Source: Impatiens glandulifera
Taxonomy: Eukaryota; Streptophyta; Magnoliopsida; Ericales; Balsaminaceae
Length of the DNA: 64,000 nucleotides
Assembly (NCBI RefSeq): GCF_907164915.1
Contig: NC_061868.1
Span: 50,653,689-50,717,688 of the forward strand
Reading direction: 5' to 3'
The translations under genes and the position numbers were made by a program. Positions within the stretch are counted from its first letter, which is position 1; each line of letters starts with the position of its first letter. Below are positions 47,904-62,098 of the stretch, one piece after another. Below the pieces are notes generated by a model. That model did no database searches and was not told the DNA's origin. It saw only the letters and a list, made by a program, of their open reading frames with translations.

Positions 47904-48374
47904 CTTAAAAGGAGGTAAATGCGCTGATAATCAGCACATAAAAATTTATTGCGTTGGTGACCACTTTATATTTTTTTGACGAAATTATCCTCGTCGAGAG
48001 ACGCAACTCCGGTTTGGAAGTTGCGAGATGCAACCGAATGCCCAGTGAAAAGTCCACAATACCATTGCTATTTAATATAATTTCTTCCCTTTTCCATTTC
48101 TTTTTTTTTCTTTCATGTTCTCTTTTCTCAATCTTCTCATCTTTCTCTCTAAAACCCTAAACGCCGAACATTCAGACGACCGAACCCCGACGACGAAATC
48201 TCAGCGAAGGTAACCATGAGCACAAGGATGATGTCCGGTACTGGTATGCTTCCTTATCCTTTGCTCATTGTTGTTTATTTCTTGTTTGAATATATAGTAT
48301 GGTTTATGTTTTTTTTAATTGATCCGTCTTGATTGAATTCACATGTCGATGGGGTCCTGTTGATGAGGTTGGAT
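47904..48374 (+). repeat. Left arm of the MULE-C fold-back
   Basis: Inverted match to 48446-48902. It carries a degenerate terminal repeat, pyrimidine-rich leader, ATG at about 48216 (ATGAGCACAAGGATGATGTC) and the donor GTATGCTTCCTTATCC. It ends at GTTGATGAGGTTGGAT. Confidence 0.9.
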
Positions 48375-48445
48375 TCGGTGGTGCGGTCTCATGTTGATTC
48401 GCTTTGCGCAGCGGGCGCGATTGTTGATCGCTTGATAATTATCGC

Positions 48446-48902
48446 ATCCAACCTCATCAACAGGGATCCCATCGACATCTAAATTCAATCAAGGCGAATC
48501 AATTAAAAAAACTCTAAATCCTACTATGCGTTCAAACAAGAAATAAACAACAATGAGCGAAGGATAAGGAAGCATACCAGTACCAGACATCATCCTTGTG
48601 CTCATGGTTGCCTTCGTTGGGATTCCGTCGGGGTTCGATCGTCTGGATGTTCGGCGTTTAGGTTTAGGGTTTTAGAGAGAAGGAGAAGAAAATTGAGAAG
48701 AGAAAGAAAAGGAAGTTAAAAAAATAAAAAATGGGAGAAACGAAAGAAAGTATATTAAATAACAAAAAGAATTGTGAATTTTTTAAAGGTCATCCGGTTG
48801 TGTCTCGCTTCTCTCTAAGAACAATTTTATAAAAAAAAAATCAAAATAGTGCAATAAATTTTACATATTTACCTTTTTTAGGGTCATTTCGTCAAATTTC
48901 CC
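48446..48902 (-). repeat. Right arm of the MULE-C fold-back
   Basis: It begins ATCCAACCTCATCAAC, the complement of the left arm's end. It includes on the minus strand the same ATG, first exon and donor as the left arm (ATG at about 48609). It ends with the intact terminal sequence GGGAAATTTGACGAAATGAC on the minus strand. Confidence 0.9.
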
Positions 48903-48971
48903 GCTAACTATTAGGATTTTATTTATTTTCTTTCTTTCTTGCCTAATGCTATCATCATCATAACCTAACCG

Positions 48972-50250
48972 ATGGAAAATGTGAGAGGCGCGAGAGAAAT
49001 GACCAAGTCATTACAGAATCTAAAAGTTAATCACACCTCGGAAGACCGTATGCCCAATCGTTGCATCTTTTCCGTTTTCTGTTCCCCCAGTAAGTTTCGC
49101 CGCTTTTATAACCATCTCAATTCTCAATTCAGTTAGGGTTTCGTCCGTCTCTAGACAGTTCCTTTCATTCCTTCCTTCCTTCTATCTGCAAGACTGCATA
49201 TAAGTAAGTAATTAGTAGTAATAGTAGACCTGAGCTGAACTGATTGTTGAGAGAATCCGATAATTTTTTTCTCATTTGATCGCATTCTCAACATATCTTT
49301 CTTTCTTTCTTATTCTACTGAGACGCGATTGGTAGTTTTAATTTTATTTGGTTTTAAGCTCTACAAGTACAGAAATTGAAAGCTCCGAGCCTAGTCAATT
49401 TATGCCTGGGAATTGTTGGGAAGCATTTTGAAGATATCGTCGAGGACTTGGCAGATATTGCTGCCAATTTCCCTTCAGATATTAAGGTGAAGCTTCTCCT
49501 CCTACTCACTCACTCACTCACTCACTCACTCACTCACTTGTATTTGCATAATTAAATTATAACATGAAAAAAGGTAGCTAGCTGTATGTACCTTATTATA
49601 AATAAGAATGTAGAATGAATGATGTTTTAAAGCCTTGTTAATTTGATGAGTTACTACCACAACAGTTGGCAATGGCAGCGATTGCAAGGCGAAGGAAGTT
49701 GTTGAATGATAAAATCATAATTGATTTAGCTGAAAGCTCCTGGGAAATCCTTGATTTGTCAGGTTCGGATGTTTCAGACTTTGGTTTGGCAAAGTTGGCA
49801 TTGATATGCAATCGACGTCTCCGAGCTGTTGATATAAGGTAATTAATTATTAATCATATGCTTTTTTAATTACTCATCATATTATGTTTCAATTTCACCA
49901 GTAGATCGAGATGGGGAACCCCGTTGAACATATTATGTTAATTTGTTTGGTGTAGTAGTCAAGTAATTAAAAGAAAATAATAATGTTATTGGTTGCAATA
50001 TCCAATTGGCATTGTACTTGTGAATTGTGATGAGGAGGAACCTAGCTAGCTACCACTAATAATTAAAGGGTCATGATTTTGAGTTTTGATTTGACTATCT
50101 CTAGTACTATATATAGCCGGGCCATTAATTAATTAATTAATAATAATAATGTTTTGATACAAACAATGCAGTCGGTGCATAAAGATTACTCCAGTTGGTG
50201 TTTATGAGGCTTTGCAGCATTGTGGTAAATTGGAGGTATTAAGATGGGGG

Positions 50251-50289
<39 letters not shown>

Positions 50290-51101
50290 GGATAGAATAA
50301 TTGTTACTCAGTTAATTAATAATGATAGGGTAGGGTAGGTGCCTCTGGTAAGGCAAATCAATGAATTAAAAGTTGTTGGGTTGATGATATTGCATGCAGA
50401 GGATGCCCAGAAAGCGACTCTGTGGCCCGTGCAAGCTTGTGCCTATTGAAACCGAAATTGGAAGACATGGATGGTGATTCTTGGGAGGATCTTGATACCA
50501 TGGAGATTGCACCTTCTCTGCGCTGGCTCATATGGGTATGTATGTATGTATGTATGTAGTAGTAGGTACATTCACTCGTAGGTCGAATATTTATTTAAAA
50601 AGAAGTTTTAATTAAATAGTAGTTGAACTTATGTAGCCAAATATTGACAAAGATTCAATGGAGAAGTTGTGGATGGAATGCCCCCGAATTGTAGTAAATC
50701 CAAAACCAGTATCATCTGTTTTAGGGTATAATAGAGGAAGAGGAGGAGGAGGAGAGATAATACCTAGGGAGGCAGTAGATGATGTAGAGTTGGATGAAGT
50801 TTTTGTGAAGGATGTTGATCCTAAGACATGGAGTGCAATAGGAGGAGGAGGAGGAGGTACTACTGGTGGTGTTGGGGATCACAAGTTGGAAGAGGAAGAT
50901 GATATTACTATTTCTGTTGCTGAGAAGTTTAGGCTTGCATATTTAGATAGAGATACGAGGCTTGCCCCTAAGCGCGCAAAGAACGTAAGGCAAAGGCAGA
51001 GGCGTGCAGAAAGAGAGGCGGAAACTAGCAGCACAATGGCCAAGGCACTAGTTGCTCGCTCTAACATCAACAAAAAAGATGATGATGGCTACTGGTGGTA
51101 G
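48972..51101 (+). CDS. RNI-like / leucine-rich repeat superfamily protein
   Basis: Conserved plant protein of unknown biochemical role with degenerate LRRs. Secure exons are 49373-49486, 49666-49838, 50172-50249, 50400-50535 and 50637-51101, in one frame of 322 codons. They read LKAPSLVNLCLGIVGKHFED, AMAAIARRRKLLNDKIIIDL, WEILDLSGSDVSDFGLAKLA, EALQHCGKLEVLRWGGCPES and APSLRWLIWPNIDKDSMEKL. The C-terminus is basic (FRLAYLDRDTRLAPKRAKN...RQRQRRAERE) with Gly runs. The start is uncertain. The best in-frame candidate is a 9-nt exon 48972-48980 (MEN, donor GTGAGA), giving 324 aa. A donor at 49090 would be out of phase. MULE-C ends only 70 bp before this ATG, so the promoter may lie in the transposon or the native first exon may have been displaced. 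Confidence 0.85.
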
Positions 51102-52087
51102 CTAATATTAATACTGATGAATGATGATGGCTACTGGTGGTAGCACCTCCAACAACAAGTATATATGCATGCTTGGTCTCTCCAAAACAAATTATTGATT
51201 TCCGTCTCATCTTGTTGTAAATTAAGATGGGTTTTTTAGTGTTGTGATGTGCTGTTCTATATATGATGATATGCTAGCTCATGTGTTTTTCATTTTACCC
51301 AACCACCAACAACATGCATTGTATTAATGTGGCACTAGTGAGTTTAAATTTGTTTGAGATATATCAATATTAATTAATCTTGTATTAAATAAATGTGACA
51401 CTTAATTAGTAGTGGGTGTGCTTACGCATGCATGATGCAAGGGCTGTCACTTTTTTTTTATTGTATTTTTATTTATTTTTATCTATAATAATAAAAACAA
51501 ATTAATCACCACTCATCGTCACTCTGTCTGGTAAATTAAGAACACCAACCACTGAAACAAGCATGAAAATAAATAAATGAAGAAAAGAAATACATTAATT
51601 GATTAATTAAATTCAATGCACCAACAAGAAAAATATCAGGAGAGCCTATTTCTTGTGTTCAGTGGACACTGCATCTTTCTCTTTCTCTCTCTCTCTCTCT
51701 TTGTATTATATATATATATATATATCTCATCATACTGATAGACATAATAAGGCTAACAAACAAACAGGAGGAGTTGCATCATTTTTCATTAGCAAAGCAA
51801 GCTAGCTAGCTACAGGTACAGGGTCAGCACTTTTTCTCTCTCTCTCTCTTTTCTCTTAGGCAGGTGGACCACAATACATGTATTATTATTCTTCTTCTTC
51901 TCGGCTGCTCCAATTTCGATCTGGAATGAATCGGATAGATTGATTGATAGATCCTACCCAACACAACCCATTTATTTATTTATTTATTTATTGATATTCC
52001 TCCAAAGTAATTAATTTATTTCTCTTTCAATTCTTAGCAGCTAAGCAATTAATTAATTGCATTTCCGGAAAGGAAAGGAAAGGAAAA
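51102..52087. other. Intergenic stretch between the RNI-like and CASP-like genes
   Basis: I see no gene. It holds AT-rich sequence, CT and TA microsatellites near 51680-51726, another CT run near 51835 and the leader of the CASP-like gene (GGAAAGGAAAGGAAA just before its ATG). Confidence 0.7.
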
Positions 52088-52903
52088 ATGAATGATGTTG
52101 GTGAGCATCGGAGGAGGAGGAGGAAGTGTGGAGTGGTGGTGAAGATGATGATAGAGTTGTTTGTTAGGCTGTTGGTGATTCCTCTAAATGTTGGTTCCAT
52201 TTGGCTAACTTTTACCAGCAAACAGGACAATATCACCTACGGAACACTAGACTTCCGGGATCTTCTAGGACTCAAGTAATTCATTCATTTCCCTTTCATC
52301 CAACCAACCAACCAACTCACCCTTTCATTTATTTATTCAATCTTTTGTTTTCCTGCACAACAACAACACCACAGATATATGATTTGCATCAGTGTTGTTT
52401 CTTGTGTGTATGCACTTTTTGCGGCGGCTCTGACTTTCTCAATATGGATTATTATTAATAATAATAATAACATCACCGGAAGCTTCCTCACCAAATTAGC
52501 TTGGCTTTTCTTCATCGCTGACCAGGTAGAAAGAAAGAAAGAAAGAAAGACATAAATACTTACATTGTTTTTGTTTTTTCATGGGTGGTGGTGGTGGTGG
52601 TGGGTGCAGGTTATTGCATATTTAACGGTTACATCAACGGGGGCAGTGGGAGAGATGGTGTACTTGTCATACCATGGAGATGTTAAAGTGACTTGGAGCG
52701 AAACATGCACAACATATCCCAACTTCTGCAATAGAATCAAAACCGCTCTCATCCTTCATTCCTTCACACTTTCCTCTTTCTTCCTATTACCAATTGTATC
52801 CGCATTTCGCCTTTTCTCCAACAACAACAACCTCCATCCCCAAACAACTACAACACCAACCTTCACTACCACTAACCCTACTTACACTACTATCATTATT
52901 TGA
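52088..52903 (+). CDS. CASP-like membrane protein
   Basis: A four-helix plasma-membrane protein of the DUF588/CASPL family; the founding CASPs scaffold the Casparian strip. Exons 52088-52275, 52375-52525 and 52610-52903 give 210 aa. Features are a basic cytosolic N-terminus (GEHRRRRRKC), helix 1 with FVRLLVIPLNVGSIWLTFTS, an extracellular loop, helix 2 YMICISVVSCVYALFAAALT, helix 3 WLFFIADQVIAYLTVTSTGA and helix 4 TALILHSFTLSSFFLLPIVS. A conserved Arg in helix 1 and Asp in helix 3 (ADQV) are present. The first extracellular loop (KQDNITYGTLDFRDLLGLK) fits CASPL group 2. The tail is a low-complexity Asn/Thr run. Introns are GT-AG. Confidence 0.9.
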
Positions 52904-53095
52904 CACTCTTAATATATGTTGTACGCTCATGTTATTCTATATTTTGCATCAAATAAATAAATAAATAAAGCTCTACTTGCTTGCTGTTGTTTCTACTCCT
53001 TCAATTCTATTAACAACATTACTTTTGGGAAATATTAGAACAACAACAACAACAACCCAACAAGAAGAAGAAGAAATTAATATATCTAATTAAAT

Positions 53096-56000
53096 TCATA
53101 TGGGCAGTTGATGAACTTGGTTGGATCGGGAATACATATGGTGGCGACATATCCATGCTATCTGCCCGCTATCTCTGTATCGAACTCTCCACAACCCGAA
53201 TTTCTCTGCCACCTCTCTTCCACTCCAACACTTCTCATCTCTAAGGAAATCCATCAGCCATTGTTGAGCCGCCTTTTGATCATGTCCAGTAGTAGTACTA
53301 TTACTGTTGTTTCTTGAATCCCTGTAATTTCCTACTGCTGCAGCAGCCCCGAGAGCTCCTCCGCCGCCTGCTGCTACAGCAACAGCACCAGCACCTCCTC
53401 CTCCGGACAAGACAATTGAGACGTCCACTAGGTGGGCCACTTCCCTGCTCAAATCGGGAATCATACTTCCCATCCCGGCTGCTAAATGAGCTCCTATCTT
53501 AAGAGCAAATGTTAGAAGCTTCATGAATTTCTTCATGTACGGTGCCACGCATTTCACCGCTCTGTTGTCCACTTTTAGCACTTGGCACCCCACCTGGTCT
53601 TCCACCACGTGCATTTCCTGTCTGTACTCGCACAGCATGTGAAGCCTCAGTGCCGCCATGCCCGATATCAGCTTTGTAACTAATCTCCTTGTTGAATACT
53701 TCTCCGTTTCCACGAAGAAGAACATGTTTGGGAATTTCCTTTCTTCTACTTCCACGTTGAAGTTCACCAGGTACAACACTTTTCTATGCAGCTCAACTAG
53801 AAGCCCATGTTCATAATATCTCAACCCTTGAATCTCTTGCTTCACATCTCTCATCTCTTGCTCCATTATCTTCAGTCTACGAAGAACTGCCTCCACTCCT
53901 TTCGCAATTCCTCCTAAAGAAGGATCCACAATATTCTCCTCCTCCTCCTCCGGAGAAGAATTATGTTCCGTGTTGGTCGGAAAATCGAGTTCCATGGCTA
54001 GGTTATATAAGTCGTGATATCTTCTATGAACAACTTCTCTAAATTCATCGTCTGATAATATATCTCTTGCCAGATCAAACCCTTGCCTTAGAACCACCGT
54101 CCTACCACCACCACCATCACCACCACCACCTGAGGTGGAGTCTAGTACTTGATCCCATGTGTGCTGATAATCATACATGTTGTCTGCAGGAACCGTGAGC
54201 AAAGCCTCTTTCAGTCGATGCAATGGAACAAACTGGGTTTTCCTGTACCGTGGGGGAGTAAGATTTCTGACGCATTCTGGCCGGATAACGTTTTCAGTGA
54301 GCATGACCCCTCCTCCCTCTCCCTGGCAGAGACTAAGGATGCTTGGGATGATGAGATGGCGGAAGAGATTGACAATTTCTGTCAGGGTCTTAGTGGAAGA
54401 AGATGCAAGGATGTCAACGTAGTAGCCTAACTGGCCGCCGCTGCCCAGCTCTACGCGGACATGGATGCCGTCGATGGTAATGGAAATGAGGTATTTCTCG
54501 AGACTGTAAGTCGCTCCATGTTGATTCTTAAGGGCCATCACTCTGTTATGAAGATGCACCTGTACTTGGACCATTCACAAATACAGAAAGAAACCATGTT
54601 TCAGAGTTATTATTATTATTATTAAATTAGTTCAAATTAAGAATGAGATGTTAGTTTTGATTGATTGCTTTCTTGCTTGCCTGCAGCCGAGGAAAGAAGC
54701 CTGGCGTAAGGAAAGTAAGGCTGGAATCATCGCACTCCAGATGTCGGCCCACAAAAACGCAATCGGGAGGCGTAGTGAAGTCCCATCTTCTTCTTCTTCC
54801 TCCTCTACCTTGTTCAAGAATGGAGGGGATGAATAACATCGAATTTGGACCAGATGAGGATGAGGATGATGAATCTTCTTGTTCATAACACAGCTCAAGT
54901 TTCAGCATCATTCTCACAAGATCACTGGCATCCAAATCGTCTAACAATTTATTACCCATCCCAGGTATATTACTCTGTTGAAGATTTTCTTTCAGAATCT
55001 TCTCTAAATCCTTTCTGCTTAAGAATCCAGTTGTTGTGATGTTGTTTCCTCTTCCTCCTCCTCCTCCTCGTTTCCTAATATCTAATCCTGCCATGAGTTG
55101 GCCAAGAACTTCTCCGCAAAACCACTCGATATCTAAAATCAGAAATTCCAGTTCGTTGAAAAAAATAACCTCCCCTATGTGATGCATATAGCTTGCAACG
55201 GCCCGTCTTCTCGTCTCCACTACTTTCTCAGCTTGTTGGTCACCATTTCTTGACCTAATCACCCTTAAAGATGGAATCTTGACCTGGCAAAGTTGCTCGA
55301 ATTCCTTCCACCTCATTGATGGCTTGTTAGAGTTGTCTATTCTCCAGTTTGACAGAAGTTGTATTAGATCGTTGCAGAGCTCATAAACTCTTGGAACTCT
55401 TTGAAGAATCGTCTTGCTTGTGGCCCTCAGGTGATGTGCGAGCTTACTCACGGATGCTGATGACCTAGCATCGACAGTGAAGGCAGTTGGGTAGAATTCG
55501 ACATACCCATTAAACTTATCTCTCAATCTTTGTATTGAATGGACTGTGGCCTGCAGGCTTTCAGATGATGATAGGTTAATTTGGTCATAGTGTGTGAGAA
55601 CTAGAGTGACGTGTGGTAGTGGTGTTGCTGCTGCTTCCGCGGCGTGGGCGGCCCTTTTAGAATTAGAAACTATGAATCGAAGCCAGTACTTAATGTCGTC
55701 CTCGATTATATTCACAGGCACCGTTGCCATTGCTGTTTGGGGGGGACTCTTTGTAATTGTGTCTAAACTGACTACGACAACAAAGAACGAGGCGCTGCTG
55801 CTTCCATGCCCAGCTGGAAACATGAGGTCGTGGAGGGCATACAACTCGTGTTGTTGACCCGCAAGGTTCCATAAAGAAATCTTTGTTCCTAATTCATCTT
55901 TAAAAGTCTTTATTTTCATTCCTCCGCCTTTCACAACTTCCTCAACTGGGTTAACAAGTGTTCTTATGTGATCCATGTAGGGCAGTTTGGAAGAAGAGGA

Positions 56001-57837
56001 GAAGTTGCGAGCCACGGAATTGCATAGTGTAGTTTTACCTGCAAAAATTATATATATATGTATAATTAATTAGCTAGCAGCATATGGGGGCAGAGACAGG
56101 GCACAACCTAGCTAGGATCAAAATCATCAAATCACCTGCATGTTCCTGTCCGCAGAAGAAGACTCTACAGGAGCTCTTTGGAACAACCATTGGCATGTCC
56201 TTGAGTAAATCAACATTAATTAACTCTATCGAGTCTGTTTCCATCTTCTCGTTTTGGCCTAATTTCTTGTATATCCCTTCCGTCTTCCCAGAACTCTGCA
56301 ATGGTGTTCTGGCCAGATCAAGCTCCTGGAGCCATGGATTGACCTGTAGGGTAGACATGATGGCCTGGAGTAACAGTTCACCATTTACCCCTTTGCAGCC
56401 TTGTAGAGACAAATGCCTCAACCTGGCATTATTATTATTCATCTCCAAATTCTTGAACATCTTCACAAAGTCCTCGGACCTTAGGCTTTCATCGTCATAT
56501 ATGGACAAACGGGTCAAACTCTGATTGGTGGTCAGCATCTGTAGGATAGAAGCCAGGCCTTGTCTCCCAATTTTGGTTTTTCTTCCTCCAAAAGTTAAGG
56601 CGTTGAGTGTTAGGTTGGCTTGGAGTTGCAGGGCGGAGAACCTGGTGAATGGGCAGAGCAAATGCTCCACACCTATCCCACTAAAGCAATTTCCGTGAAG
56701 GCTCAATCTTTGCAAGGTCTTATTCTTGAATAATCCAGCTGCAATATAGACCACACCCTTGTCTTTGAGGGAAGTTGAGGATATGTTGACGTCTCTCAGG
56801 ACTGTATTTTGTTCAAGAACCCATCTGAATTCTTTGGCCCATTTTGTGTTCAGCCTGATACCCGTTAAGTCCAATGACCTCACCGTTGAGTTCATACCAA
56901 GTGAGCAAGCAACTCTACAAGAACCGGATGCATCAAGCCTGTAAACACGAAGAAGAGTAGTAGTAGTAGTACTGTTGTTGTTGTTCTGATGATGATGTTG
57001 ATGTTGATGATCAGGCACAATTAATAATTCTGCCACCTTGGTCTGGCCTTGTCCTCCTCCTCCTCCTCCTCGGGGTGGTGGTTCCAGCTGACTCCAAATG
57101 TGGAGTTCCATGTGTCGGTTCCTGGCCAAGACGGAGGAGATCAAGGGGGTGGCAGTCCTTGGAGTTGAGTCGAAGATGGTGAGAAGTTTGAGAGAAGAGT
57201 TAATTTCGATCATTTTGGAGAGCTCCTCGGCTCCTCTCGAACCAACAGAATCTTCCCATATCTGGAGCTCTTCCAATGAGGTGTTGAGTTGAAGGGCGGA
57301 AGCAAGAAGGGAAGCTCCAAGGGGGCCGAGATGGGATTCGGAGAAGATGACCTCTTTTAACTTGTCATTTTTGGTTAACATGTCAGAAAAGATGGATAGG
57401 CAGTCTAAGTTGTTGAAGTTGTTGTTATTAAAGACAATCTGAGTGATGGTTGGGGTGTTGTGTAGGAGCAACAACACAAGGGAATGCATCTGTTGAGAGT
57501 CGTCCCATTTGATGTGTCGAAGATGGAGTTCCCGGAGAGACGAGTATTGGGAGGCTGTAGTAGATAGGAGGGAGAGGAGCACTGACAAGAAACATTGAGA
57601 ATGCTCGAAGATGTTGATGTCCAAGGAGCTGCTCATGTACTTGTCCGTTTCTATTTGGTAACAACAGCTGCTGCAAGCACAAGAAGAAGAAGAAGATGAA
57701 GATGATGATGGTAGATCAGAGATTACAGAAAAGGAGACTCTTCGAATTAGATTCAGGTTTGTTTCTGATTGGATATTCTGTACAAGCCATTCAAGATCTC
57801 TCAGGTACTTATCATCATGTTTAATTGCTTCCATCAT
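53096..57837 (-). CDS. TRN1: TORNADO1-like LRR-ROCO protein
   Basis: TRN1 is a plant LRR protein with animal ROCO-like Roc and COR regions, needed for leaf and root patterning. Exons (minus) 57837-56136, 56038-54681 and 54559-53096 make 1507 aa. Exon 1 holds ribonuclease-inhibitor-type LRRs (LREVIFSESHLGPLGASLLA, LQELDLARTPLQSSGKTEG). The Roc P-loop GQEHAGKT spans the first intron. The G3 motif reads NLAGQ instead of DxxGQ and the G4-like motif is LTHYDQ. The COR-like region includes LVRMMLKLELCYEQE, CVFVGRHLECDD and LTFLTPGFFPRLQ. Exon 3 is the C-terminal extension with Gly-rich runs and a last segment LMDFLRDEKCWSGREVAEKF. The exon 2/exon 3 intron begins with GC (CAG|GCAAGC) and ends AG. 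The family's usual length is nearer 1380; the excess is low-complexity Ser, Gly and Asn runs. Confidence 0.92.
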
Positions 57838-58600
57838 TCCTATTGAATTAGCTGAGGCTTTCCTTCTTCATGAGCCATTAATTAAACTTGTTTCTTCCTT
57901 CTGGGTTGTATCATGCTCTGGCCTGGCCTGGCCCACTTCTTTTCTTTTTTTTCTTCTTCTTCAACAGATGCTAAACCTCCTTTTGAAGGTATTCTTTCTC
58001 TCTCATAGCGGAAAATAAGACTACTACTCTAGCTAGCAAGCACCCCGAAAACCAAAAACCCTTTAGATTCTTGGTTTCTCACTACATTGTTGCTTAAAGC
58101 AAAGAAAGGGAAATTATTATTTGCGACTTTTCAGAGCTAAGTTAGCTGTCTAGAGATCAATCACGAAAAATAAAACAAATCTTTAAAGTTGGGTTTGCTC
58201 TCTTTCGTTTTTTAAAATTCCTCCAAAATTAATTTTGTAAGTAGAAACCTTTCTAAACAATCAAATCACTCATTTCATTAACTAAAATACTAAAATATTC
58301 TATATTTTAAATTATTATTTTTTATTTTATTCATATATCAATACTTTTTAAGTCTTTTTACCAAAAATAATTATCACATTCTCAAAATCATTACCAATCA
58401 TTATTTTTTCAAAAACTCTAACTCAACAAAGCCTTGAAATGAGTTCATTCCCACCTCTCCTCTCAAACCAATTCTATTCTACCTACATTTCAAACAATTT
58501 TTTTCATTGTACCTATTTATCATTTTTATTCCTAAATACCTACCTATCTTTTTCTCTAAATTATTAATTATTTTTACACTAAATTCATTAGTTACTCCAT
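57838..58600. other. Upstream region of the TRN1-like gene
   Basis: Likely promoter and leader of the minus-strand TRN1-like gene (57838-58100, with pyrimidine-rich runs), then AT-rich sequence without genes. Confidence 0.6.
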
Positions 58601-59420
58601 TTTATAAATAATATATATAATTACATTTAATACATAAATATTAAAATAACACATATATTTTATTTAGACTTAATTCTATAAATATAATATATATAATTAA
58701 AATTAAACATTATAAATTAAATAATTTAAACAAATATTATACACTAAAATAAAATAAAATAGTGTACCTAAACTTTTAATATTATATATTAAAATAAAAT
58801 ATATTATCTAAATATTAAAATAAAATATATTACATAAATATTAAAATAATACATATATCTTATTTTTACTTAAATTTATAAATATAATATATAATTAAAA
58901 TTAAACATTCTAAATTAAATAATTCAAATAAATATTATAAGTTAAAATAAAATATAATACTTTAATATTATATATTAAAATAAAATATAATATATTATAT
59001 AAATATTAAAATAATATATATTACATAAATATTAAAATAACACGCATACTTTACCTAAAATATTATAAATAATTTTAAAGTTTATGTAATTTATTTTATT
59101 TTAAGGTTTTTTTAATTGATATTTTTATAAATATTTTAAGGTTTATTTTATTTTATTTTATTTTATTTAAGGTTTATGTTATTTTTCTATTTTAGTCTAT
59201 AATATTTATTTAATTATTTAATTCAATATGTTTAAAATTAAGTAAAAATAATGTTTTTTTATTTTAGCTTACAATATTTATTTTTATTATTTAATTTATA
59301 ATGTTTAATTTTAATTATATATTATATTTATAAAATTAAATAAAAATAAAATATATATGTTATTTTAATATTTATGTAATATATTTTATTTAATATATGT
59401 ATTATTAATTTTAATTATAT
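58600..59420. repeat. AT-rich repeat cluster with direct and inverted copies of a roughly 150-bp unit
   Basis: A unit containing AATTAAAATTAAACATT and AATATTAAAATAA occurs in direct orientation at about 58615-58770 and 58840-58985. It occurs inverted (AATGTTTAATTTTAATTAT) at about 59240-59400. The second direct copy and the inverted copy pair over some 140 bases and could form a long hairpin. Nothing coding is present. Confidence 0.75.
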
Positions 59421-61328
<1,908 letters not shown>

Positions 61329-61882
61329 TTCTTTTGTATCTATTATGCAATACAGTACAACCACAAAAAAATTAGAGATCCATTCACAAACGAAGGTGAT
61401 AATTAGATATTTAGACTTAAGAATGATAGAAAGTAAGAGAAACATATACTTCAGTATAAAAAAAAAGACATGAAGGGAAGTTTAAAGTGATAGCTCGTAG
61501 GCGGATTGGATATCGGTTCATTTTCAATTCTTTTTTCAAGGAACCCGGACCGATTAATTTCGACCCGAATCAAAATTCAAACTAATTATCCGAACGATCA
61601 ATTTAGTTCTTTTGTATCTATTATGCAATACAGTATGACAAAAAAAATTAGAGATCCATTCACAAACGAAGGTGATAATTAGAGATTTAGACTTAAGAAG
61701 GATATAAAGTAAGAGAAACATATACTTTAGTATAAAAAAAAAAGACAGAGAGGGAAGTTTAAAGCGATAGCCCGTAGGCGGATTTGATATCAGTTCATTT
61801 TCAATTCTTTTTTCGAGTAACCAGGACCGATTAGTTTCAACCAGAATAAAATTCAAACTAACTATCCGAACGATCAATTTAG
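61329..61882. repeat. Tandem duplication of a 276-278 bp unit
   Basis: Copies at 61329-61606 and 61607-61882 share TTCTTTTGTATCTATTATGC through CCGAACGATCAATTTAG, with scattered substitutions. A third copy begins at 61883 but diverges after about 10 bases. Confidence 0.93.
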
Positions 61883-62098
61883 TTCTTTCGATCCATTGAG
61901 TCCCACCGACTCTCGAGTAACAAAAAATTAAGTTTAAAAATTAATCATGACAAATTTGATTTCAACTCAAAAATATTTTAAGTTCAAATAAGAGATTTGA
62001 CTTATTTTAATCATTTTTAAAGAACTAGGAGAATTCTCGTGTCATGCTAATGGATAAAAATATAAATAAAATAAATTTAATAAAATATAATAATAATA

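Larger units (their letters stand above)
39222..48902. mobile_element. MULE-C: fold-back MULE interrupted by MULE-B
   Basis: Its right end at 48902, reversed, begins GGGAAATTTGACGAAATGAC. The first 28 bases of its left end, GGAAATTTGACGAAATGATC and so on, are at 39222-39249. The rest resumes at 47904 after MULE-B. Without MULE-B it is about 1.0 kb, almost wholly two inverted arms (left 47904-48374, right 48446-48902) around a roughly 70-bp loop. It has no transposase of its own but shares promoter, leader and first-exon structure with MULE-A and MULE-B, so it is a non-autonomous relative. The outer target duplication is not clear. Confidence 0.85.

Noticed and set aside
48972..49089. Exon 1 of the RNI-like gene extended to the GTAAGT donor at 49090
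   Set aside because: That donor leaves phase 1, whereas exon 2 must be entered in phase 0. In the required phase the extended exon has a stop and no ATG. The 9-nt exon ending at 48980 fits.
54149..54430. Plus-strand ORFs inside the TRN1-like gene (also at 55594, 56084 and 57098)
   Set aside because: They are antisense shadows of a well-supported minus-strand coding sequence.
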